64,000 nt of DNA, from contig NC_019697.1 of assembly GCF_000317145.1 (NCBI RefSeq), forward strand, positions 3,568,385-3,632,384. Direction: 5' to 3'. The translations under genes and the position numbers were made by a program. The notes beneath the pieces were generated by a model, which saw only the letters and a program-made list of their open reading frames with translations, was not told where the DNA came from and ran no database searches. Of the stretch, positions 37,361 to 45,996 are shown one piece after another; the first letter of the stretch is position 1; the number at the start of each line of letters is the position of its first letter. The stretch is from Chamaesiphon minutus PCC 6605 (GTDB lineage Bacteria > Cyanobacteriota > Cyanobacteriia > Cyanobacteriales > Chamaesiphonaceae).

Positions 37361-37370
37361 TGTTATCACA

Positions 37371-37394
37371 GTGTTATCACAATAACTAAACTAA
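37371..37394. other. attTn7-like insertion site next to glmS
   Basis: The 24 bases between the transposon tip and the glmS stop codon. The first 11 (GTGTTATCACA) repeat the last bases of the transposon, so a tip at 37381 with flank ATAAC is an alternative. The distance is that of Tn7 insertion beyond glmS in other bacteria. Confidence 0.75.
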
Positions 37395-39269
37395 TTATTC
37401 AACAGTTACCGACTTGGCCAGGTTGCGAGGCTGATCTACATCTAATCCGCGCATTGCGGCAATATGATATGACATCAATTGCATCGGAATAACCGTCAAA
37501 ACAGGCGATAACAATTCATCCACATCAGGTACGGGTAAAACCTTATCAAAAATCTCTGCTGCATCCTTGTCGCTAGCCGCAACTACCCCATACAAATGCG
37601 AATCTCGCGCCTTGGCTTCTTGAGCGTTAGAAACCGCTTTCTCATATACTTTCCCTGGCATCGTAATCGCAATTACGGGTACCTTAGCATCGAGTAATGC
37701 GATCGGGCCGTGTTTCATCTCGCCAGAGGGATAACCTTCGGCATGGATATAACTGATCTCTTTTAATTTTAAAGCACCTTCTAGGGCGATCGGGAAGTTG
37801 ATGCCGCGACCGAGGAAGATCGCATCGTGAGTATCTAGGAAGCTATGGGAGAGTTCTTGGATATATTTTTCTTGGGTTTCGAGAATGACTTCGATTTGGG
37901 AGGGGAGGACTTTTAATCCGGTAATAATTTCGGATAGTCGATCGACTGTAATAGTCCCGCGACGATGGGCTAGGTCGAGCGAAAGGAAGTAGAATGCCAT
38001 CAACTGCCCCATGAAGGTTTTGGTGGCGGCTACGCCGATTTCCATGCCTGCGTGGGTGTCGATTACACAGTCTACGACGCGGGTAATTGCACTGTCTGTC
38101 CGATTGGTGACGGCGAGGAGGCGGGAATGATATTTGGGTGCTTTATCTTTGCGGCGCGACTGTTCGATTTCGACTGCGGCGAGGGTATCGGCGGTTTCAC
38201 CAGATTGGGTAATCCCGATGGTGAGGGTGTTGGGTGTCAGGGGTGGGGGAGAATAGCGAAATTCGGACGCATATTGAATTGCGGTGGGAAGTTGGGCGAG
38301 TTCTTCGAGTAAATATTTACCGATCATTCCGGCGTGGAGGCTAGTTCCACAGGCAACGATTTGGATATTTTCGAGATCTTTATAGATAGATTCGGGTAAG
38401 TCGAGTTTGAAGGGGGATTTGTTGCTACTAGGAGTCCAATCGAGATCCAGATAGGCTTCGAGACAGGTGCGCACGACGGCGGGTTGTTCGTAGATTTCCT
38501 TAGCCATAAAGTGGCGGAAACCTTGTTTTTCAACAGCGATCGGATTCCAGGTAATAGAATGAGGCGTGCGGCGGACTTTGGCACCATCAAAGGTATATAC
38601 TTCGACCCCATCTCTGGTCAGTCTGGCCATTTCCCCATTTTCTAGGGGTAAAATCGTGCGAGTATATTGGACGATCGCGGGTGTATCGGAAGCACAAAAA
38701 TACTCACCTTCACCGATACCGATAATCAACGGTGCTTGTTGTCTGGCAATTACCATTTCGTCAGGATAGTCTGCCGAAATTACCGCGATCGCAAATGCGC
38801 CAGATAATTTATGAACGGCTTGTTGGACTGCTAACATTAATGTTTCGGCACCGTCTTCAAAACATTGGCAAATCAGGTGGGGAATGACTTCGGTGTCGGT
38901 TTCCGATCGAAATTCATGCCCTTGTTTTTTTAATTCTTCGCGCAGTTCGCGGTAGTTTTCAATAATTCCATTTTGCACTACCGCCAACCGTCGCTTGGTA
39001 TCGGTATGGGGGTGAGCGTTATATTCTTCTGGCTTGCCATGCGTCGCCCAGCGCGTATGTCCGATGCCAATGGGGGCAAGATTGCTAGCTACTTCGATTT
39101 TTTCGCGCAGGTTGTGCAGCTTACCTTTAGCACGAATGCAGTCTAAATTACCTTCAACAACGGTTGCTACTCCAGCAGAATCGTAACCTCTGTACTCTAG
39201 TTTTTCTAATCCTGAAACTAGAATGGATTGGGCTGGTTTATTGCCAATATAGCCAACAATTCCACACAT
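37395..39269 (-). CDS. glmS: Glucosamine-6-phosphate synthase (isomerizing)
   Basis: 624 residues. Makes glucosamine-6-phosphate from fructose-6-phosphate and glutamine for peptidoglycan. N-terminal glutaminase: catalytic Cys2 in MCGIVGYIG, IGHTRWATHG near residue 70, SETDTEVIPH near 120. Two sugar-isomerase domains follow: VACGTSLHAGMIGKYLLE near 310, GITQSGETADTLAA near 355, and AEGYPSGEMKHGPIALLD near 510. The C-terminus DVDQPRNLAKSVTVE is the conserved end whose DNA is the TnsD target in Tn7 systems. It is convergent with gltB across the CAST. Confidence 0.97.
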   Translation of the reverse strand: MCGIVGYIGNKPAQSILVSGLEKLEYRGYDSAGVATVVEGNLDCIRAKGKLHNLREKIEVASNLAPIGIGHTRWATHGKPEEYNAHPHTDTKRRLAVVQNGIIENYRELREELKKQGHEFRSETDTEVIPHLICQCFEDGAETLMLAVQQAVHKLSGAFAIAVISADYPDEMVIARQQAPLIIGIGEGEYFCASDTPAIVQYTRTILPLENGEMARLTRDGVEVYTFDGAKVRRTPHSITWNPIAVEKQGFRHFMAKEIYEQPAVVRTCLEAYLDLDWTPSSNKSPFKLDLPESIYKDLENIQIVACGTSLHAGMIGKYLLEELAQLPTAIQYASEFRYSPPPLTPNTLTIGITQSGETADTLAAVEIEQSRRKDKAPKYHSRLLAVTNRTDSAITRVVDCVIDTHAGMEIGVAATKTFMGQLMAFYFLSLDLAHRRGTITVDRLSEIITGLKVLPSQIEVILETQEKYIQELSHSFLDTHDAIFLGRGINFPIALEGALKLKEISYIHAEGYPSGEMKHGPIALLDAKVPVIAITMPGKVYEKAVSNAQEAKARDSHLYGVVAASDKDAAEIFDKVLPVPDVDELLSPVLTVIPMQLMSYHIAAMRGLDVDQPRNLAKSVTVE

Positions 39270-39413
39270 AAAGTCTAATTCTCCCGCAACGGTTATCTAT
39301 AGATTCGGTGTACGTATAGCAGTCTCTCTACTGTTGAGACTGGTTCCACTTTACTATTATAGTTACCCGATTTTCGATCGAATGTAACAAGGTGGGCAGA
39401 AATCTTTTGGATT

Positions 39414-39450
39414 GTGGATTGTGGATTGCGGATTGTGGATTTTAATTCCT
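39414..39450. repeat. Heptamer-type tandem repeat (GTGGATT)
   Basis: Four to five copies of the 7-mer GGATTGT/GATTGTG in a row upstream of glmS, with one substituted unit (GATTGCG). Confidence 0.65.
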
Positions 39451-39486
39451 TCGCTTCCCTATTGCCTATTTCCTATCCTCTTTCCC

Positions 39487-40858
39487 CACGGTTAGCGCAT
39501 CTCAAAACCTATTGACAAGCGGATGTGCTTGGATGGGAAGTGGGAACAGCCGCAGATAAGACAGCAAGCATATAGCGGTCATTCATCGCGGTTCGCCGGG
39601 ACTTTTGACGAATACTACGCCGAAAAGATGTCTCACGTTCTAAGGCATTAAGTGCAAGGCGACGTAACACGGCAAAATTCTGCGGACCGTGGAGAGAACG
39701 AATGCGAGATTTGTCCTCATCAAAGGTGACATCTAATGTCCAATGGACAGAATTCTCAATCCCCCAGTGCTGGCGAATCGCACTACCAATCCGGTTGGCA
39801 TCGCTGAGAAGACTGGTTAGGTAAAATTGGACTTCATGAGTGGTCTTGTTCCAATACTGAGACTTGCGTACAACCATCACAACTGTTTGCAGTCCACTCC
39901 ACTGGTCTTGTTGATACAGCAATGGTAGTTGTGAAACAGGGACAGTGTAAACTTTCCGGTTTTCAATCCGATGATGTCCTTTCTCCACCCGCTGACTAAT
40001 ACTGACATCTACGCCTTTAAACCCCTGTGATTGTGCTGTCTCAAACCAGCTTTTGACTTGTTGGTGTAGTGTTGGATGATTATCCTTAAGGCTTAACACA
40101 TAATCGGCATTTGCTCCAGTAATCTTCGTCGCCATCGATTTCTGCGTGCCCATTGCATCGATAGTGATGATACAGCCTTGAATGTCTAGCAATTCTAATA
40201 ATGCGGGAATCGCTGTGATTTCATTAGATTTAGCACTGACTTTTGTTTGTCCCAAGACCAATCGATGCTCACTCGCCCATGCACTCACCATGTGCAACGC
40301 TTTGACCCCAGATGCCCTGTCGTATGAACCTCTGTTGGTTTTACCATCAATGGCGACTACTTCCACTCCTAGTTGCTCAATTAGTGATTGCACCCACAGC
40401 CGAAAGCATTGCTCTAATTCTTTGGGATTGATTTTTTCAAATACTCTTCTAAATGTGTCGGCGCTGGGGATTCCGCCTGGTAGCTCTAGAAATGTACTTA
40501 ACCACTCTTGCTTATTCACACCATACTCTTCCATATCCTCCCATCCTTTTGCTCCTGCGATTACTGCCAAGATGGCAATGGTGATAATGTCTTTGAGTAG
40601 ATGTACTCTCGTCCTCTGGGTTCTGGGATCTTTAATATCTTGAAAGTATTGCCCAAACTTCTTTGTAATTTCTTGGCTGTCTAAATTCGTCGCTCCGACT
40701 GTTTCAGTTTTTTGCTTCTTCTTTTCTACTTGTGTCGGCATTACTTTCACTGTAATCGCTAGATGGACGCTCGTACCTACCCTAGCTCAGATCTTTCTCA
40801 AATAGAAGCCCTCAGCAGCAATCCCTTTGTCAATAGGGTTTGAGGTGCGCTAGCCGTG
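39487..40858 (-). mobile_element. ISAs1-family insertion sequence with 10-bp target duplication
   Basis: 1372 bp. Inverted ends CACGGTTAGCGCATCTCAAA and CACGGCTAGCGCACCTCAAA continue into CCTATTGACAA. The target duplication CCTCTTTCCC lies at 39477-39486 and 40859-40868. The flanks are short C/T-rich repeats, so the element interrupts no gene. Confidence 0.93.
39509..40750 (-). CDS. ISAs1-family transposase
   Basis: 413 residues, intact frame. Family features: QYFQDIKDPRTQRTRVHLL near residue 35, IIAIL/VIAGAKGWEDMEEYG near 60, PSADTFRRVFEKINP, first Asp in VVAIDGKTNRGSYD near 135, second Asp in IITIDAMGTQKSMA near 197, and IRQHWGIENSVHWTLDVTFD + EDKSRIR near 335 with the catalytic Glu. The C-terminus is Arg-rich. 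The enzyme moves its own element; nothing suggests decay. Confidence 0.94.
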   Translation of the reverse strand: MKVMPTQVEKKKQKTETVGATNLDSQEITKKFGQYFQDIKDPRTQRTRVHLLKDIITIAILAVIAGAKGWEDMEEYGVNKQEWLSTFLELPGGIPSADTFRRVFEKINPKELEQCFRLWVQSLIEQLGVEVVAIDGKTNRGSYDRASGVKALHMVSAWASEHRLVLGQTKVSAKSNEITAIPALLELLDIQGCIITIDAMGTQKSMATKITGANADYVLSLKDNHPTLHQQVKSWFETAQSQGFKGVDVSISQRVEKGHHRIENRKVYTVPVSQLPLLYQQDQWSGLQTVVMVVRKSQYWNKTTHEVQFYLTSLLSDANRIGSAIRQHWGIENSVHWTLDVTFDEDKSRIRSLHGPQNFAVLRRLALNALERETSFRRSIRQKSRRTAMNDRYMLAVLSAAVPTSHPSTSACQ

Positions 40859-40925
40859 CCTCTTTCCCCCTTTCCCCTTTCCCCTTTCTCCTAAAGCCTA
40901 AAGCCTAAAGCCTATCCCCCTAGTG
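40859..40925. repeat. C/T and CTAAAGC heptamer repeats
   Basis: CCCTTT units run into three CTAAAGC heptamers (40890-40916). Related GGCTTTAG/GGTTTTAG heptamers occur near 41804 and at 62140-62195. Confidence 0.7.
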
Positions 40926-40979
40926 ACTAGTGACCAAAGGCACCACAACGAACCCTCAGTCTCCAGTCACTATCGGGAA

Positions 40980-41273
<294 letters not shown>

Positions 41274-41448
41274 TCAAGGCTTAGTTTACCGCAGCCACAG
41301 AGGCTAGTTCTCAAAAAGGCTACATAAGTTAAAGGTTTTTAACTTTTGGCTGCTTGGCGGTTGGTTGCACGGGAGTTATTATGGGCGATCGGTTAAGTTC
41401 GCTTGAGATAGTTTAAAATTAGAGTCTCAAGCTCATTATGGAGATCTA

Positions 41449-41799
41449 ATGACGGAACTAGCGTCAATGCCTACTGAGGTAATTTTGACCCAATCGCGCG
41501 AAGTACTAACTAAAATTTATCTGGATTGGACGCCACAACCAGGTAATTATCTCGATCTCGATGGCAAGACCTATGCCGTGCTAGAACGTCGTCACCGCTA
41601 TCATTTACAATCCGGTCGCTATAAGTTACACAAAGTTGCTCTATACGTCCAATCGGCGACTCGTCCTGAAGAACAGAGTCTCATCGACGGCCAATGGGTT
41701 ATTGGCGATGCTACTTGTAAGTATAATGCTCGATCGATTCTGATTCGCTGTGCGATTCATCCGACCGGGCCATGTGAGGGCTGTCGGTTTCGGGAGTAG
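41449..41799 (+). CDS. DUF6464-type conserved cyanobacterial protein
   Basis: 116 residues. Middle segment NYLDLDGKTYAVLERRHRYH then LQSGRYKLHKVALYVQ; C-terminus DATCKYNARSILIRCAIHP then GPCEGCRFRE. The four C-terminal cysteines (CKYN, RCAI, CEGC) look like a metal site. The family is conserved across cyanobacteria without a known function, and the DUF6464 assignment is from memory of these motifs. It is divergent from psaC and next to tRNA-Trp. Confidence 0.7.
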   Translation: MTELASMPTEVILTQSREVLTKIYLDWTPQPGNYLDLDGKTYAVLERRHRYHLQSGRYKLHKVALYVQSATRPEEQSLIDGQWVIGDATCKYNARSILIRCAIHPTGPCEGCRFRE

Positions 41800-41944
41800 G
41801 GGATAGGCTTTAGGTTTTAGGGAAAAGGGTATTTATAAATTTAGATGTATTCCAAGCTTAAAAGGGTCTGTTTAATATTCAGTTAAACAAACCCTTGCTG
41901 TAATTTAGCTAACATCTAAAGCCTAATATTTAAAGCCTATTTTA

Positions 41945-42017
41945 CGCGCCCTGGAGGACTTGAACCCCCGACATTCGGTTTTGGAGACCGACGTTCTACC
42001 AACTGAACTAAAAGCGC
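41945..42017 (-). tRNA. trnW: tRNA-Trp (CCA)
   Basis: 73 bases. Acceptor stem GCGCTTT pairs with AGGGCGC, with discriminator G. D-arm AGTTCAGTTGGTAGAAC; anticodon loop CTCCAAA gives CCA, flanked by TCGGT/ACCGA; T-arm GGGGGTTCAAGTCCTCC. CCA is not encoded. It lies 92 bases downstream of rplS on the same strand, an arrangement common in cyanobacteria, but the usual secE-nusG-rplK genes do not follow here. Confidence 0.97.
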
Positions 42018-42109
42018 ATGGATGAAAAGGAAACGACCTTCCTGACCCTGTAGATTAGTATAGTACGAAACTAAAGTTTATGGCCAGGATACTCGGAAAA
42101 ATCTGATAA

Positions 42110-42475
42110 TTATTCCAAGGGACGATCGAACCGCTGTTTGACGCGAGTTGCTTTACCGACGCGCTCGCGAAGATAAAACAGTTTCGCACGACGGACTTTA
42201 CCGCGACGAATTACTTTGACGCTATCAATTTTGGGGGAGTGCAACAGGAATACCCGTTCCACGCCGATACCTTGAAAGACACGACGGACAGTAATAGTTT
42301 CATTAATGCCACCATTACGAGTAGCAATAATAATGCCTTCGTAGGGTTGCACCCGTTCTTTGTTACCTTCTTGAATTTTTACGCCCACACGGACGGTGTC
42401 GCCCACGTGAAGGGTAGGCAGATCGGATTTTAGATACTCCGCTTCGATCGAGCGAATAATTTCCTGAGCTTTCAT
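42110..42475 (-). CDS. rplS: 50S ribosomal protein L19
   Basis: 121 residues. Typical L19: [20 protein letters not shown] near residue 18, [20 protein letters not shown] near 42, [20 protein letters not shown], then [20 protein letters not shown] near the C-terminus. L19 sits at the interface of the two ribosomal subunits. Length is normal, with a basic tail ([14 protein letters not shown]). It probably shares a transcript with the tRNA-Trp downstream. Confidence 0.97.
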   Translation of the reverse strand: MKAQEIIRSIEAEYLKSDLPTLHVGDTVRVGVKIQEGNKERVQPYEGIIIATRNGGINETITVRRVFQGIGVERVFLLHSPKIDSVKVIRRGKVRRAKLFYLRERVGKATRVKQRFDRPLE

Positions 42476-42701
42476 GTGGTTTGAAAAAATTCACAGACTC
42501 TTATCATAGCAGACCAGTGTGAATTTGTCTAAAATAATTTTAGATAGATTCGCTCGGGCCGACAATCTAGCTAGATCGGCGATAAGTAGCAGGCAAGTTC
42601 TCTACTATTAGCTGAACATAGCTCGATTCTAAAGCTACTTTATGCCATTATCGAATCTAGACTGCTAACATAATACTCACTACCTAGCCCTCTTCAATCT
42701 T

Positions 42702-43229
42702 ATGCCTCTAGATAGCCTGTTTTCGACCCAAGGTATCATGGTGATGCTGTTGGCAGCCTACGCTGGGGCGATGTGGCTGTTTTTGAGTAGTGCCCCCAAG
42801 GTGTATACGGTGATGGTGTCGGATCTCCAGATCGCGCAAGATTTATACGAAGGACTATTAAATCTGAAGATCGCGCAAGTGCCGTTGCACTATTACTACG
42901 ATTACGAGCAAACGATCGGGACGGCGGGTATCGATCCGATGTATTTAGCCGCACCGATGGGTCGTGCTAGCGTTCGCAGTATGAAGGGTTCGGAAGGGTT
43001 GTGGTATCAACTCAAGAAAAATGCCCAACTGCATGTGATTACTGGCTCTAGCTTGGGTGACAAAAATCGGCAGCGACACGTTTGTTTCGATCGCGAATGT
43101 CTGGAGCAGCTTTTGATGCGGATTCAAACCCGTGGTGTCAAGCATAAGATTCGCAGTGAGAAACCGTTAAACTTTTTGGTTAAGGATTACGAGGGTCGGA
43201 CGATCGAATTATCGGAAGCTGCTAACTAA
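42702..43229 (+). CDS. Conserved cyanobacterial protein with N-terminal membrane anchor
   Basis: 175 residues. An N-terminal hydrophobic segment (IMVMLLAAYAGAMWLFL) is followed by a soluble domain: VYTVMVSDLQIAQDLYEGLL near residue 35, PLHYYYDYEQTIG, SVRSMKGSEGLWYQLKKNAQ and HVITGSSLGDKNRQRHVCFD. The domain recalls glyoxalase-like folds and is conserved in cyanobacteria, but no catalytic role is evident. It probably faces the cytoplasm or lumen from a single helix. Function unknown. Confidence 0.7.
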   Translation: MPLDSLFSTQGIMVMLLAAYAGAMWLFLSSAPKVYTVMVSDLQIAQDLYEGLLNLKIAQVPLHYYYDYEQTIGTAGIDPMYLAAPMGRASVRSMKGSEGLWYQLKKNAQLHVITGSSLGDKNRQRHVCFDRECLEQLLMRIQTRGVKHKIRSEKPLNFLVKDYEGRTIELSEAAN

Positions 43230-43253
43230 TAACATTTTGGATTTTGAATTGAA

Positions 43254-43745
43254 TTAAATCGGGGTATTCATAAAATCGACAGTTTGCGCGATTACTGACT
43301 CATCCCGTAAAATTCGGCGGTGTCCCAAACCAGAAGTTTCAATCAACCGTGCAGTCGCCCAAATTTGCGAAACATGGAGACTTTCCTCAAATGCAACTTC
43401 TCGATCGCGACGATCGTGAAATAATATGGCTGGGATGGAAAGATTTCGGACAGTTCGTTGGCGTAGCCTCTCTTTGGAGAATCGATGTCTAATCTGTGCC
43501 AAACATCGTGCCCGAATTGTGCTTCAAATAGGTGTCCTAAGGCTGTGACTACCTCTGTCGAAAGTCTCGATCTTTTGGCAAACAGCGTCAGAGCATTTCA
43601 AATGGAATGGTAAAAGATGTCGCCTGTGCCAAATGAACCCGCTCTGGTTCGGAGAGTGCTGGTTTGGGTGGCGTCAGAAATTGTTTTAAGGCTTGCCGAG
43701 CCTCATTTGCGACTTGCGGTGTAAATATGTCGTCGAAGGATTCTG
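43254..43745 (-). pseudogene. Decayed alpha/beta hydrolase gene
   Basis: Fragments in different frames read, in order on the minus strand, DDIFTPQVANEARQALKQFL, then PERVHLAQATSFTIPFEML-stop, then RLSTEVVTALGHLFEAQFGH + DVWHRLDI, then RTVRNLSIPAILFHDRRDRE + VAFEESLHVSQIW and ARLIETSGLGHRRILRDESV. The last two have the C-terminal alpha/beta hydrolase pattern with the acidic residue (HDRRDREV) and catalytic histidine (GLGHRRI). A copy of the small palindromic repeat sits inside it at 43456-43486. The N-terminal nucleophile region is not visible. Confidence 0.75.
43456..43486. repeat. Small palindromic repeat, copy 3 (inside a pseudogene)
   Basis: CGTTGGCGTAGCCTCTCTT + TGGAGAATCGAT matches the copies at 13392 and 14012. 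Its insertion splits the alpha/beta hydrolase remnant between RLDI and TVRNLS. Confidence 0.7.
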
Positions 43746-43847
43746 TCAAAGCTGTGGCTCCTTGAAGAAGGTACCGATCTCAGTCATCCTCAGCATTGAG
43801 GATCTACGAGCATAGCTCGTTGTTATCTATGCTAGCTCATGCAAAAT

Positions 43848-43970
43848 TTAGCGATCGAGCGCAGAAGCTTGTACTCGGTCGATTTCTTCTGCGATCGTAC
43901 CAGCTAAGCCAAGATTATTGCACAGCCAGATGGCGACTCGCCAAAGATAATAAATCGCCATGAAAACCAT
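43848..43970 (-). CDS. Possible 40-residue small membrane-associated protein
   Basis: Reads MVFMAIYYLWRVAIWLCNNL then GLAGTIAEEIDRVQASALDR. One hydrophobic helix followed by an acidic amphipathic tail. It lies in a decayed region, so it may be a gene remnant. An in-frame stop lies four codons upstream of the ATG. No clear ribosome site. Confidence 0.25.
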   Translation of the reverse strand: MVFMAIYYLWRVAIWLCNNLGLAGTIAEEIDRVQASALDR

Positions 43971-44158
43971 AGGAAATGCTTAGTTTCTGCCCAGATGCAG
44001 AAGAAGCATCCTTGGAGCCTAGTTAATACTCACCTTTTATAACAAAAGCTCTCAATCAGAAAACTTCGAGCCAATCGGGACAGGCCGCCTGAAACTAAAT
44101 AGCAAGTCTTTCGGTGTCATAATAGGCAATGTGGAGTTGTCAGCAAAGGAGAATCAGC

Positions 44159-44986
44159 ATGAGTAGCCAATCGCCAATCCCTGTCGTCGTCAATGGTGCG
44201 GGGGGGAAAATGGGGCTAGAAGTCATTAAAGCAGTGGCTAATGCCCAAGATATGGTGCTGCTGGGCGCGATCGATCGCAATCCCAAAATTCAGGGTGAGG
44301 ATATCGGCGAACTCGCAGGCTGTGGAGCCTTAGAAGTGCCCGTAATGAACGATATCCAAGCAATCCTAGCAATGGCATCGCAAGAAAAACAAACCGCCGT
44401 GATGGTCGATTTTACCCATCCTGACAGTATCTATGAAAACGTGCGAACGGCGATCGCCTATGGCGTGCGTCCGGTTGTTGGGACTACCGGATTGAGTCCC
44501 CAACAAATTCAGGAATTAGCCGACTTTGCCGATAAAGCTAGTACTGGCTGTCTGATTATCCCCAACTTCTCGATCGGGGTAATCTTAATGCAGCAAGCCG
44601 CCATTCAAGCTGCCAAATTTTTCGAGCACGTCGAAATTATCGAACTCCACCACAATCAAAAAGCTGATGCCCCTAGCGGTACCGCAATCCAAACCGCGCA
44701 ACTGCTAGGCGAACTCGGCAAGACATTCAATCCTCCGAGCGTCACTGAATCTGAAAAAATTAGTGGGGCTAGAGGTTGCATCGCTGATGAAAATATTCGC
44801 ATCCATAGCGTCCGACTTCCCGGCTACATCGCCCATCAAGAAATTATCTTCGGCGCACCTGGCGAGATCTACTTACTTCGCCACGATACCACCAATCGAT
44901 CGTGCTATATGCCTGGAGTCCTCCTCGCTATTCGCAAGATTTTAGGACTAAAATCGCTAGTATATGGATTGGAAAAGATATTGTAG
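44159..44986 (+). CDS. dapB: 4-hydroxy-tetrahydrodipicolinate reductase
   Basis: 275 residues from ATG at 44159, preceded by AAGGAGAATCAGC; an in-frame ATG at 44129 is less likely. It reduces the dihydrodipicolinate precursor with NAD(P)H in lysine and diaminopimelate synthesis. Rossmann motif [13 protein letters not shown] near residue 12, [16 protein letters not shown] near 100, and the substrate-binding and catalytic motif [19 protein letters not shown] near 160. Length is typical of the cyanobacterial enzyme. Single gene. Confidence 0.96.
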   Translation: MSSQSPIPVVVNGAGGKMGLEVIKAVANAQDMVLLGAIDRNPKIQGEDIGELAGCGALEVPVMNDIQAILAMASQEKQTAVMVDFTHPDSIYENVRTAIAYGVRPVVGTTGLSPQQIQELADFADKASTGCLIIPNFSIGVILMQQAAIQAAKFFEHVEIIELHHNQKADAPSGTAIQTAQLLGELGKTFNPPSVTESEKISGARGCIADENIRIHSVRLPGYIAHQEIIFGAPGEIYLLRHDTTNRSCYMPGVLLAIRKILGLKSLVYGLEKIL

Positions 44987-45047
44987 TATTTTTGGATTAG
45001 GTCGAAAGATTCGGCTGGCGGGAACTGCCCACCCTAATTCTACTCAT

Positions 45048-45135
45048 TGACGTACTCCCCGCGATAAATGGACGGGGTTTTCAGCATGTTTCCTGTAGGG
45101 AGCGGCACTCCTTTGGCACAGATTGCCTGAATCCG
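45048..45135 (-). mobile_element. Relic right end of an IS200/IS605-like (TnpB) element
   Basis: On the minus strand the hairpin CCCCGTCCATTTATCGCGGGG is followed by AGTACGTCA, preceded by GTGCCGCTCCCTACAGGAAA and CATGCTGAAAA. This is the familiar layout of IS605-type 3' ends, where the omega-RNA of TnpB finishes. No tnpA or tnpB gene remains. It truncates the third ATP-grasp copy. Confidence 0.6.
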
Positions 45136-45239
45136 TATGCTACGATTTCCCATCCCATCTGCCGAAAACCATCATCCGCGATCGCACAATTAGGATTGGC
45201 AAATTCACCATATTTATCTTTGAGGATATAGACTTTCAT
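45081..45239 (-). pseudogene. ATP-grasp family copy 3, truncated
   Basis: The first ~33 codons from ATG at 45239 (MKVYILKDKYGEFANPNCAI then GFRQMGWEIV) match copy 2 nearly perfectly. The frame then runs into IS605-like sequence and stops at 45081 after 52 codons. Upstream spacing (TATTGATACTCAATAAAT-type) is the same as between copies 1 and 2, so it came from the same tandem duplication. Confidence 0.85.
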
Positions 45240-45247
45240 ATTGATAC

Positions 45248-45988
45248 TCAATAAATCGAATAATCTTTAGAGCCAGTTATCTGTGCCCATCTCGATGCTA
45301 ATAACCGTGCGTAATCTGGCGGAAATAAACCATAAGCACCGATCGAATAACCATCATTGACTTCGATGAGTAATGTTTCGCCTTTATCTGTCACGCCAAA
45401 ATCTGCTGCATATCCGGCGGGTGCAGAAGTATAAGCCGCGATCGCCTTTTCGATTACTTGCGGATCGAAATGTACCCGCCAATCGCCAGCATAAGATTTT
45501 ACGCCGAGGATTTCGCCATAACGAACGAAACATCGCCATTCTGCTAAAAACTTAACTGACTCCGAACACCAAATTTCGGTATCCTCAAATTCATCGCCAC
45601 AACTAATTAAATCTTTAGGACTGCTAAGTAGTCTACCCTTAAATTTTTTTGGTGAAGTTACTGGCTTGATGAAAACGCCCCATAATTCTGGATGTTTAGC
45701 AATATAATTAATCCGCGATTGCCACACCTTGCGTCCTAAAAAATCTGCTAATTCATCTGGATAATTAACTGCATCTGGCAAGGTAAGTTTCAGCTTGAGT
45801 AATGCCGTCTGAACGGTTTCAATAAATCCGACTACCACATCATCTGGCATTAAATCTGGTAGCAGAGGGTTATCTGACTGTCTAAATGGCACGATCTCCC
45901 ATCCCATCTGTCGGAAACCATCATACGCGATCGCACAATTAGGATTGGCAAATTCACCATATTTATCTTTGAGGATATAGACTTTCAT
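45248..45988 (-). CDS. ATP-grasp domain protein, tandem copy 2
   Basis: 246 residues from ATG at 45988 (MKVYILKDKYGEF). Conserved segments: DDVVVGFIETVQTALLKL, NYPDELADFLGRKVWQSRIN, GVFIKPVTSPKKFKGRLL near residue 110, CGDEFEDTEIWCSE, WRCFVRYGEILGVKSYAGDW near 165 and TLLIEVNDGYSIGAYGLFP near 215. The GxFIKP lysine and the E-N pair in IEVND fit ATP-grasp ligases, which join a carboxylate to an amine through an acyl-phosphate. Substrate unknown. The 3' half is almost identical in DNA to copy 1, so the duplication is recent or kept alike by conversion. Confidence 0.78.
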   Translation of the reverse strand: MKVYILKDKYGEFANPNCAIAYDGFRQMGWEIVPFRQSDNPLLPDLMPDDVVVGFIETVQTALLKLKLTLPDAVNYPDELADFLGRKVWQSRINYIAKHPELWGVFIKPVTSPKKFKGRLLSSPKDLISCGDEFEDTEIWCSESVKFLAEWRCFVRYGEILGVKSYAGDWRVHFDPQVIEKAIAAYTSAPAGYAADFGVTDKGETLLIEVNDGYSIGAYGLFPPDYARLLASRWAQITGSKDYSIY

Positions 45989-45996
45989 ATTGATAC

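Larger units (their letters stand above)
21168..37370 (-). mobile_element. Tn7-like CRISPR-associated transposon (type I-B-like CAST) at glmS
   Basis: About 16.2 kb. Right terminus (complement): TGTGATAACACAATAAAGTC, the same layout as the Tn7 end (TGTG, then ACAATAAAGTC). Left terminus: TGTGTAAAAACATAATAAAG at 21168 (TGTAAAA at 21170 is the alternative). Each end carries three TnsB-type repeats. Minus-strand genes run tnsA, tnsB, tnsC, tniQ/tnsD, cas6, cas8, cas7, cas5; cargo lies at the far left. The right end, next to tnsA, faces glmS 24 bp from its stop, as Tn7 does. Interior genes are visibly more A/T-rich than neighbours. No perfect 5-bp target duplication was found: GTGTT on the right faces GTGTG on the left. 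Three ISs have landed inside. Confidence 0.92.
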
